The notes under the pieces: generated by a model
Seen by the model: the letters and a program-made list of their open reading frames with translations, nothing else
Databases searched by the model: none
What the model was told of the DNA's origin: nothing
Assembly (NCBI GenBank): GCA_003542385.1
Contig: DPKT01000005.1
Span: forward strand, 1-9,700
Origin: Desulfomicrobium sp.
GTDB lineage: Bacteria; Desulfobacterota; Desulfovibrionia; Desulfovibrionales; Desulfomicrobiaceae
Length of the DNA: 9,700 nucleotides
Direction: 5' to 3'
Made by a program: the position numbers and the translations under genes
Shown: positions 4,326 through 9,700 of the stretch, piece after piece
Numbering within the stretch: position 1 is the stretch's first letter
Layout of the letters: each line of letters opens with the position of its first letter

Positions 4326-5729
4326 ATGGCCGCAACACAGTCTATGTTCGAAAAAGGTACCCTGGTCAAATGGGCCTTGAGCCTCGTCGTTCCGCTCGTC
4401 GTTTTTCTGTCCATGCCCGTGGACGGCACCACCGTGACCAAACCCATGGCCATGTTCCTGGCCATCACCGCCTGGGCGGTCACGGTATGGGCCACGGACA
4501 TAATCAACGAAATCGCCGTGGGCCTGGCCCTGCCCGTGCTGTACATCGTCTTCTGCGGAGTGAAGCAGCAGGTCGTGTACACGCCGTGGCTGTCGGAAGT
4601 GCCCATCATCGTCATCGGCGGTTTCGCCCTAGGCAAGATTCTGCAGGACACGGGCCTGGGCAAACGCATCGGCCTGACCTGCGTGCGGGCAATGGGCGGC
4701 AGCTTTGTAGGCGCCCTGTGGGGGCTGACCCTGGCGGTCTTCATCGTCGCCCCCCTGGTCCCCGCCGTCACGGGCAAGGCGGCCATTTTCTGCGCCATCG
4801 CCATCAGCCTGTGCGAAGCCCTCGATTTCAAGGAGAAGAGCCGTGAGGCCACGGCGGTCATGCTGGCCGCCTGCCTGGCCGTCATGTCCACGAAGATCTG
4901 CTACCTGACCGGCGGCGCCGACACGGTTCTGGGCATGGGCCTGGTGGAAAAGGTCACGAGCACCAAGACCACATGGATGGAATACGCCTACCACAACTTC
5001 CTGCCCGGCACGCTGTACACCATCATGTCCCTGTTGCTGGTCACCTTCCTGCTGCCGTCCAAGGTGGACCGCAAAACCCTGCAACCTGTCCTTGAAGCCA
5101 AACTCAAGGAAATGGGCCCCGTCACGCGGGAACAGAAGACCGCCTCCCTTCTCATGCTCCTGACCCTGGTCCTGCTGGCCACGGACAAACTGCACGGCGT
5201 GGCGGCGGGCTTGGTGCTCATCCTGATCACTTTTGCGGCCTTTCTGCCGGGCATCAACCTTCTGAACGGCGCCAAGTTCGGGAAAATAAATTTTGCCCCG
5301 CTGTTCTTCATCATGGGCTGCATGACCATCGGCAGCGCCGGCGGAGCCCTCAAGGTCACCGAATGGGTCGCCAACATGCTGCTGCCGTATTTTCACGACA
5401 TGAGCAGTTCCTCTGCCAGTTCCATGGCCTACGTCTTCGGCGTGGCGGTCAATTTCCTGCTCACCCCTCTGGCCGCCATCACGACCATGACCTCGCCCCT
5501 GGCCGAACTCGGCCTGAAGTTGGGGATGGATCCCCGCATGCTCTACTACTCCTTCGCCTACGGGCTGGACAATATCATCTTCCCTTACGAGTACGCGGTG
5601 CCCCTGTATTTCTTCAGCACGGGCTACATCCTTTTCACGGACTTCATCAAAGTCATGGCCGTGCGCATGATCCTTGCGGGCTTGTTCGTCGCTTTCATCG
5701 CCATCCCGTTCTGGAAATTCGTTCTCTAG
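4326..5729 (+). CDS. SLC13/DASS-type anion:sodium symporter family membrane protein
   Basis: A 467-residue integral inner-membrane protein with about 10-12 hydrophobic segments, a typical length for the divalent anion:Na+ symporter family, which takes up dicarboxylates, citrate or sulfate. Two related halves are visible. The first has the helix-hairpin-like segment VAPLVPAVTGKAAIF (141-155), where the common SNT signature is replaced by AVT. The second has FLLTPLAAITTMTSPLAELGL (377-397). A hydrophilic loop rich in Lys and Glu separates the halves at about 245-272. AAAGGAG at 4312-4318 with seven-base spacing supports the start. It is divergent from the regulator and shares a probable operator with the sulfotransferase gene, so its substrate may be the anion handled by that operon. 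The family call is good; substrate and coupling ion are unknown. Confidence 0.82.
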   Translation: MAATQSMFEKGTLVKWALSLVVPLVVFLSMPVDGTTVTKPMAMFLAITAWAVTVWATDIINEIAVGLALPVLYIVFCGVKQQVVYTPWLSEVPIIVIGGFALGKILQDTGLGKRIGLTCVRAMGGSFVGALWGLTLAVFIVAPLVPAVTGKAAIFCAIAISLCEALDFKEKSREATAVMLAACLAVMSTKICYLTGGADTVLGMGLVEKVTSTKTTWMEYAYHNFLPGTLYTIMSLLLVTFLLPSKVDRKTLQPVLEAKLKEMGPVTREQKTASLLMLLTLVLLATDKLHGVAAGLVLILITFAAFLPGINLLNGAKFGKINFAPLFFIMGCMTIGSAGGALKVTEWVANMLLPYFHDMSSSSASSMAYVFGVAVNFLLTPLAAITTMTSPLAELGLKLGMDPRMLYYSFAYGLDNIIFPYEYAVPLYFFSTGYILFTDFIKVMAVRMILAGLFVAFIAIPFWKFVL

Positions 5730-5746
5730 CCGCACACGCCCCATCC

Positions 5747-5781
5747 CCTGCCCGGGCCCTGAACCATGGCGCCCGGGCAGG
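5747..5781 (+). terminator. GC-rich hairpin after the transporter, possible terminator
   Basis: Perfect 11-base arms CCTGCCCGGGC (5747-5757) and GCCCGGGCAGG (5771-5781) with a 13-base loop, starting 18 bases after the transporter stop. The bases that follow are GTT- and C-rich rather than a proper U-tract. It may act as a weak or factor-assisted terminator or as a 3' stabilising structure. Confidence 0.5.
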
Positions 5782-5885
5782 TTCCCCCAATCCTGCACGC
5801 TCTTCGAACTGCCTGGCTGACCACGCCCAAGCGCTTGATCCCCTCATAGGGACAAGGGTCGGCAACCTTGCGGATAAAGATTACC

Positions 5886-5914
5886 TTGAATAACGGCTCG
5901 AATACGTACATATT
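5886..5914 (+). promoter_or_regulatory. Candidate promoter for the PilZ genes
   Basis: TTGAAT (5886-5891) and CATATT (5909-5914), each matching four of six consensus positions, with the ideal 17-base spacer. It would start transcription about 115 bases before the first PilZ gene. Confidence 0.3.
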
Positions 5915-6035
5915 TGGGATACGAAGACGTTCGTGCCGCGCTTTTTCCGCAGCCCTTCTGGCCCGGCCGGCCGCATCGTACAGGGCTTTCGGACCGGCTC
6001 CCGATCGCCAAAACTCCAGCGCCTGAGGAGAAAAC

Positions 6036-6371
6036 ATGACCGGCAACAACCGCCGTTGGGAGCGACAGCCCGTCGAGGTGCCCTGCACCATCGACTATGC
6101 CCACGGCATCCCGAACCCGGCCAGGGCCAGCATCGTCAACCTGAGCCCGGGCGGGCTCATGCTCGCCGCGGAGCAGAGTTTCATCGCCAACGAGCGCGTC
6201 TCCATAACCCTGGAGGACGGCAACGACTCCCTCCTGTTCGAGTTCGCCGAGACGATGCGCGGTACCGTTCGCTGGAGCCAGGCCGCCGCGAAAGCCGGGC
6301 GTTCCCTTTACCATATTGGCATCGCCCTGGAGGCGGAGCTGCCGACAAGAATTTTGCTTACGGAGCAATAA
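6036..6371 (+). CDS. PilZ-domain protein (c-di-GMP receptor type), first of two
   Basis: A 111-residue single-domain PilZ protein. PilZ domains bind the second messenger c-di-GMP and alter motility, exopolysaccharide or other outputs through partner proteins. Both ligand motifs are intact: RRWER (RxxxR, Arg6 and Arg10) and NLSPGG (N/DxSxxG, Asn35-Gly40). The beta-barrel continues through RGTVRWSQA and YHIGIALE near the C terminus. No signal peptide or membrane segment is present, so it is cytoplasmic. GAGGAG at 6025-6030, five bases before the ATG, supports the start. A second PilZ gene follows after 107 bases. No flagellar, pilus or cellulose gene in the window points to its target. Confidence 0.88.
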   Translation: MTGNNRRWERQPVEVPCTIDYAHGIPNPARASIVNLSPGGLMLAAEQSFIANERVSITLEDGNDSLLFEFAETMRGTVRWSQAAAKAGRSLYHIGIALEAELPTRILLTEQ

Positions 6372-6396
6372 CCCAGCCCTATTCTACTCTACTTGT

Positions 6397-6427
6397 CTTG
6401 TATCCTCTGGTCTTCTATGGATACAGG
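6397..6427 (+). repeat. Inverted repeat between the two PilZ genes
   Basis: Arms CTTGTATCC (6397-6405) and GGATACAGG (6419-6427) pair over nine positions with one G-U wobble and a 13-base loop. It starts 25 bases after the first PilZ stop. There is no U-run, so it may be a weak attenuator, an mRNA-stability structure or an operator. Confidence 0.4.
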
Positions 6428-6478
6428 GAGATACTGATTGTTCATCACCCGTGCATTCACAATCCCAGGAACACAGCA

Positions 6479-6826
6479 ATGCCAGACGAGACGCCCCGGA
6501 ACAGAAAATGGGAACGGTACGGATGCCTGCTCCCATGCCGCGTCATCCCCGAGAAGGAAGCCGACATGTTCATCTCGGCCCGCATCATCAACATCGGGCG
6601 AGGCGGGGTGCTCATCGAAGCCGACTATGATTTCCCCACCGGCGCCAGAGTCATCATCGCCACCGGTGCGGAATCCGAAGCGGACCGCTTCGGGGGCCTC
6701 GACGAGGTGCACGGCACGGTGCGCTGGGGTCAGCTCGACACGGTCTCCCTGATGGGTCTTTTCTACGTCGGCGTCGAGTTTGACGACCTCCTGCCCCTCA
6801 AGCAGGCCGCCTCGCAGAGGTTCTGA
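6479..6826 (+). CDS. PilZ-domain protein, second of two, with variant ligand motif
   Basis: A 115-residue single-domain PilZ protein related to the one upstream. The RxxxR motif is present as RKWER (Arg9, Arg13). The second motif reads NIGRGG (Asn38-Gly43), so the serine of N/DxSxxG is glycine. The conserved barrel strand GTVRWGQL and the ending YVGVEFDDL follow. The chosen ATG places the RxxxR motif close to the N terminus, as in its neighbour; AGGA lies eight bases upstream, a weaker site than that of the first PilZ gene. The frame is open far upstream, but that stretch overlaps the first PilZ gene and is not protein-like. It may be cotranscribed with the first gene or expressed from the 107-base gap. 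Altered or reduced c-di-GMP binding is possible but unproven. Confidence 0.85.
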   Translation: MPDETPRNRKWERYGCLLPCRVIPEKEADMFISARIINIGRGGVLIEADYDFPTGARVIIATGAESEADRFGGLDEVHGTVRWGQLDTVSLMGLFYVGVEFDDLLPLKQAASQRF

Positions 6827-6906
6827 TCGTCGGAACTGCCGGGCCCGCTCATCTGCTCCAGAAGTCCGGAACCCGTTTCATGGCCGGCAGGCCCGGGACG
6901 ATTTTT
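6826..6906 (+). terminator. Possible terminator structure after the second PilZ gene
   Basis: CCGGGCC (6839-6845) pairs with GGCCCGG (6890-6896), and ATCGTC (6826-6831) with GACGAT (6897-6902), followed by a run of five T (6902-6906). The large loop (44 bases) and the seven-base bulge make this a weak candidate. Confidence 0.25.
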
Positions 6907-6936
6907 CCCAGGAACACCCCTTGTCCGGCGAACCAT

Positions 6937-6967
6937 AAAAAAAGGGATTTTGTCGCCAAAATCCCTT
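6937..6967 (-). terminator. Intrinsic terminator of the carboxypeptidase gene, probably bidirectional
   Basis: Perfect 11-base stem, arms 6942-6952 and 6957-6967, with a TCGC loop in plus orientation. On the minus strand it is followed by seven U (6937-6943), a classic rho-independent terminator 35 bases after the carboxypeptidase stop. On the plus strand the following TCTTCTTTC is moderately U-rich, so it may also stop transcripts from the PilZ genes. Confidence 0.85.
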
Positions 6968-7001
6968 CTCTTCTTTCGGGGCTCAATCCCCGTCGCGCAG
7001 A

Positions 7002-8270
7002 TCAGGCCTTGGGCTTTTTGGACGGACCTGACGCCCGGTTGCCGAGGCCGTTCTCACGTTCCACCCTCTTGAACCCGAAATCGAGCAGCTTGGCGGTCTC
7101 CCGCTGGCGCACGGCCGAATTCTGAGCCCCGAGCACGACGGCCAGGAGGCGCGTGTTGCCGCGTTTGGCCGTGGCGGTGATGTTGTACCCCGCCTCGCAG
7201 ACGAAGCCGGTCTTCAGCCCGTCCGCCCCCTTGTACGTCTTCAGGAGCGAATTGGCGTTGCGGTGGGTCGAACCGTGGAAGGTGTGGGTGGTCATGGAGT
7301 GAATCTGCAGCGATTCGGGGAACGTGCGCAGATAGTTCATGGACAGCTTGGCGATGTCCCTGGCCGTGGAGAGCTGCGCCCTGTCGGGCAGGCCGCTGGG
7401 GTTCCTGAAGCGACTGCTGGTCATGCCGATCTTCCTGGCCTTGTCGTTCATCTGGGCCACGAACTTCGACGGGTCTCCGCCGCCCATGTACTCGGCCACG
7501 GCCACGCAGGCGTTGTTGGCCGAGACCACGCTGATTCCCTTGATGAGTTCGCTCAGGGGAACCTTCTCCCCGCGCTTGAGGCGCATGCGCGAGCCGCCGG
7601 TCTTGACCGCCTGGGCGCTGACGGGAATGGGTGTGGAGGCCGAGATCCGTCCCTGGGCAATGGCTTCGCGAACCAGATAGAGCGTCAGGAGCTTGGTGAT
7701 GGAGGCGGGCTGGATGGACTTGTCGGCGTTGTGTTCGTAGTAGACCTGGCCCGTGGTCATGTTGATGAGAATGGCCGACTTGACGTTGAGGAACAGGTCC
7801 TTGGCCGACGCAGGCGGCTCCCCCTTGGGCGCGGCCTTGACCGCAGGCTCGGCCTTTGGCGCCTCGACAGCCTTCTTGACTTCGGCCGCAGGCGCTGCGG
7901 CGGGCGCGATGGCGGCCGTTTTGACAGCCTTGGCCCGGGATGAAGCAACTGATTTCTTACCAGGCTTTGCAGGCGCAGACTTCACTTCGGCAGGCGCCGG
8001 GGCGGCAGCAGGAGCGGAAATCGGGGCGATAGCCGCAACATTAGCCGGAGCGGAAACAGGGGCCTCCGTTTCCGGAGTCTTCGCCTGGGCCTTGGCCGGT
8101 TCAGCCGCAGCGGCCGCAGCAACGGGCTTGGCCTTGGGGCGGGGTCCGATGGAAGCCCTGTAGACATGTGACCCGGAAGGCGCGGAGGCGACCTCGATGG
8201 GTCCAGCCTGTCCGGCGGAGACGAGGAGAAGAAGAAAACACAGACAGGTCAGAAAAGCTCTTTTCTTCAT
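7002..8270 (-). CDS. D-alanyl-D-alanine carboxypeptidase (penicillin-binding protein, peptidase S11 family)
   Basis: A 422-residue exported serine DD-peptidase that trims the terminal D-Ala from peptidoglycan stem peptides. The three active-site motifs are present in order: SITK (Ser190, Lys193), SAN (250-252) and KTG (353-355). A signal peptide is clear: MKKRAF, a Leu-rich core, and a likely cut after VSAGQA near residue 22. Residues about 44-157 are a low-complexity Ala/Pro/Lys linker, unusual for this family. The C-terminal beta domain and amphipathic anchor of the E. coli PBP5 type are missing; the protein ends shortly after the catalytic domain in a basic tail. The start is uncertain: the methionine four codons upstream (8282) is also possible and neither has a good ribosome-binding site. 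It is monocistronic, with its own terminator. Confidence 0.88.
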   Translation of the reverse strand: MKKRAFLTCLCFLLLLVSAGQAGPIEVASAPSGSHVYRASIGPRPKAKPVAAAAAAEPAKAQAKTPETEAPVSAPANVAAIAPISAPAAAPAPAEVKSAPAKPGKKSVASSRAKAVKTAAIAPAAAPAAEVKKAVEAPKAEPAVKAAPKGEPPASAKDLFLNVKSAILINMTTGQVYYEHNADKSIQPASITKLLTLYLVREAIAQGRISASTPIPVSAQAVKTGGSRMRLKRGEKVPLSELIKGISVVSANNACVAVAEYMGGGDPSKFVAQMNDKARKIGMTSSRFRNPSGLPDRAQLSTARDIAKLSMNYLRTFPESLQIHSMTTHTFHGSTHRNANSLLKTYKGADGLKTGFVCEAGYNITATAKRGNTRLLAVVLGAQNSAVRQRETAKLLDFGFKRVERENGLGNRASGPSKKPKA

Positions 8271-8482
8271 GGGCCTTGCCATACGGTTGAAGCAGACACA
8301 GGTCAAGGAAGAATGCGGCCCGAAAAACCAGACTTTATCCTGTAAATTCAAATTACTACATCTTTTCTACAGAACGTCGGAAGAAGCCGCCCTTCCTTCA
8401 GACAATCGCGTCTTACATCATTTCCTCATGCATTTCAATTGGAAACGCTGAAAAAACAACCGTATTGCGAATGAATCGAAGT

Positions 8483-8500
8483 GGTCAGACATCGCTGACC
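8483..8500. repeat. Perfect six-base dyad upstream of the carboxypeptidase gene
   Basis: GGTCAG and CTGACC separated by six bases, a spacing and size typical of a dimeric regulator site. It could equally be a short hairpin at the end of the nifB transcript. No regulator can be named. Confidence 0.3.
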
Positions 8501-8543
8501 TTCAAAACGCATCCTGTAGGACAAGGGCCCGGCGATGTGTCTC

Positions 8544-8564
8544 CCCCGGATGAAAAAACCGGGG
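8544..8564. repeat. Short GC hairpin with homopolymer loop
   Basis: Arms CCCCGG (8544-8549) and CCGGGG (8559-8564) around a nine-base loop with six A (six T on the minus strand). The T-run lies in the loop rather than after the stem, so it is not a normal terminator. Confidence 0.3.
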
Positions 8565-8607
8565 CGCCCACCTGGAAAATCGTTGCGGCCGTCCTGGTTC
8601 ATGTAGC

Positions 8608-8641
8608 TGAAGCGGCGGCGGATATCCCGGCCGCCGTTTCA
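8608..8641 (-). terminator. Hairpin downstream of nifB, possible 3' end structure
   Basis: Twelve-position arms 8608-8619 and 8630-8641 around a 10-base loop, 24 bases past the nifB stop. The seven central pairs are all G-C. One position pairs as G-U in plus-strand RNA but is A-C in the nifB transcript. No U-tract follows on the minus strand. It may mark the 3' end of the nifB message without being a classic terminator. Confidence 0.4.
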
Positions 8642-8665
8642 AGTCGTCACGACCGTCCGCACGGA

Positions 8666-9700
8666 TCACCCGCACCCCACTCCCATTCCCGCACACCCCG
8701 CCTTGTGGCTGCGGGTCCTGTAGCGGGTGATGTCACCTCCCTGGAAATGCTCGGATACGATGTCGGTGATGAGACCGGAACATTCCAGCACGGAAATCCC
8801 CTCTTCGCCCAACACCTGCTTGGGCTGCTTGCCCGCCGCCTCGACCAGCACCAGCGAACAGTCATGCAGAATTTCCGCCAGTTTGCGCCAGCGATCCGGC
8901 CCGCAGCCGACTTCCGGGGCCGTCCGCTCCTCGATCATGCGCGCGCCCTTGCCCTGCGGCGCCCAGATCTGGAAGGACGGCGCCTCGCCCAGGTGCATGT
9001 TGACGAGCATGCCTTCGCGGGAAGCCACGGCCACATAGGGCCTGACCGTCTTTTTGGAGCCGCAGGCCAGGGCGTTCAGGGTCGGGATGAGCTCACTCGA
9101 CCGGTCCGAGCACAACAGGCCCACGGCGTCGGCCCGGCAGCGGCGGCAATGGGTCATCTGCAGGATCGTCTCGCCGTTTTTGGCCCGCAGTTCGTGGATC
9201 AGCTCCTTGGACGGCTCTTCCATGCCCGCGAAAGGCGTGTCGGCCGTGGGGTGCAGGGGAATGAGGTTCTGGATATCGGCGCCGAGTTCCGCCGCCACAC
9301 GGGCCACCTCGGCCAGATGATGGTCGTTGACGCCGGGGATGACGATGCTGTTGACCTTGACGGTCACGCCCCTGGACTTGAGCAGTCGGATCGATTCGAG
9401 CTGCCGTTCCAGGAGCATCCTGGCGCCGTCCAGACCCCGATACACGACTTTGCCGACCCTGACCCAGGAATAGATCTTCGCCCCGATCTCAGGGTCCACG
9501 GCGTTCATGGTCACGGTGACGTGGGTCACGCCAAGCTCGACCAGGCGGTCCACATGCTCGGGCAGGGCCAGGCCGTTGGAGGACAGGCAGTAGAGCATGT
9601 CGGGGTATTTGGCATTGATGCGCTCGATGGTGGCGATGGTCTTTTCGGCCTCGGCCATGGGGTCGCCGGGCCCGGCGATGCCGACCACGGTGATGCGCGG
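8666..9700 (-). CDS. nifB: Nitrogenase cofactor biosynthesis protein NifB, C-terminal part (cut by window edge)
   Basis: NifB is the radical-SAM enzyme that fuses iron-sulfur units and inserts carbide to make NifB-co, the precursor of the nitrogenase FeMo cofactor. About 344 codons are in the window; the N-terminal part with the radical-SAM CxxxCxxC motif lies beyond the right edge. The first visible residues read PRITVVGIAGPGDP, typical of NifB just after the cluster motif, and the frame is open to the edge. Other family marks are CLSSNG, VTVTMNAVDP, YRGLDGARMLL, VKVNSIVIPGVND, NLIPLHPTADTPF and HCRRCRADAVGLL. A C-terminal NifX-like cofactor-binding domain follows (from RPYVAVASREG to about ITDIVSEHFQGG), as in many two-domain NifB proteins. 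The chain ends in a Gly/Cys-rich tail, GCAGMGVGCG. Its presence indicates a nitrogen-fixing organism. Confidence 0.95.
   Translation of the reverse strand, partial: PRITVVGIAGPGDPMAEAEKTIATIERINAKYPDMLYCLSSNGLALPEHVDRLVELGVTHVTVTMNAVDPEIGAKIYSWVRVGKVVYRGLDGARMLLERQLESIRLLKSRGVTVKVNSIVIPGVNDHHLAEVARVAAELGADIQNLIPLHPTADTPFAGMEEPSKELIHELRAKNGETILQMTHCRRCRADAVGLLCSDRSSELIPTLNALACGSKKTVRPYVAVASREGMLVNMHLGEAPSFQIWAPQGKGARMIEERTAPEVGCGPDRWRKLAEILHDCSLVLVEAAGKQPKQVLGEEGISVLECSGLITDIVSEHFQGGDITRYRTRSHKAGCAGMGVGCG

Larger units (their letters stand above)
5730..6035. other. Gap between the transporter and the first PilZ gene
   Basis: About 300 bases with no confident gene. It contains a GC-rich hairpin just after the transporter, a candidate sigma-70-type promoter at 5886-5914 and, on the minus strand at 5726-5911, a 61-codon reading frame with no ribosome-binding site. 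The stretch at about 5860-5935 is richer in A and T than its surroundings, consistent with a promoter for the PilZ genes. Confidence 0.5.
8271..8665. other. Non-coding gap between nifB and the carboxypeptidase gene
   Basis: About 395 bases without a supported gene. The segment at about 8330-8475 is clearly richer in A and T than the rest and probably contains the carboxypeptidase promoter; on the minus strand a TTGAAA followed after 17 bases by TAAGAC is a weak candidate. The segment at 8480-8645 has several dyads (8483-8500, 8544-8564, 8608-8641) lying downstream of nifB. Confidence 0.5.

Noticed and set aside
3190..5957. Near-identical 17-mers at 3190-3206 and 5941-5957 (CTTTTTtCGCAGCCCTT, one difference)
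   Set aside because: No similarity extends beyond the match, and a single match of this length in a window of this size is plausible by chance.
5933..6478. Long upstream extension of the second PilZ frame
   Set aside because: It overlaps the first PilZ gene in another frame and its translation is Arg/Pro-rich shadow sequence. The start at 6479 gives a normal single PilZ domain.
8271..8351. Extended start of the carboxypeptidase at a TTG (8351)
   Set aside because: No ribosome-binding site is present, and the extension would place about 27 residues before a normal signal peptide.

Overview
The window is a GC-rich bacterial chromosome segment. A NifB with a fused NifX-like domain, tandem PilZ proteins, a lipoyl/thiol gene set and an SLC13-type anion transporter together suggest an anaerobic, nitrogen-fixing deltaproteobacterium, most likely a Desulfovibrionales sulfate reducer. 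This assignment is inferred from gene families; no rRNA or other taxonomic marker is present.

Left part (1-5729). Four minus-strand genes run in one direction: an aryl-sulfate sulfotransferase-family beta-propeller protein, a glutaredoxin domain fused to what looks like a radical-SAM barrel without its cluster cysteines, a GcvH-type lipoyl carrier, and dihydrolipoyl dehydrogenase (cut by the window edge). A CRP/FNR-family regulator follows upstream on the same strand, and an SLC13/DASS-type membrane transporter is divergent from it. A similar 16-bp CRP-like element lies upstream of both the sulfotransferase gene (3099-3114) and the transporter gene (4250-4265), which suggests a regulon. The working idea is an uptake system for an anionic, perhaps sulfated or sulfonated, compound, a cytoplasmic sulfotransferase-like enzyme, and an NADH -> Lpd -> lipoyl-GcvH -> glutaredoxin thiol relay. 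No gcvP or gcvT is visible, so ordinary glycine cleavage is not the obvious role of gcvH here. The function is unproven. This is the most interesting part of the window.

Middle part (5730-6826). A hairpin follows the transporter, then two small plus-strand PilZ-domain proteins (c-di-GMP receptors) in tandem. The second has a changed c-di-GMP motif.

Right part (6827-9700). A bidirectional terminator-like hairpin separates the PilZ genes from a minus-strand D-alanyl-D-alanine carboxypeptidase-type protein, which has a long Ala/Pro/Lys-rich linker after its signal peptide. A roughly 400-base non-coding gap with several dyads follows, then the C-terminal part of minus-strand nifB, which runs off the right edge. 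No CRISPR array, tRNA, rRNA or intact insertion sequence was seen.
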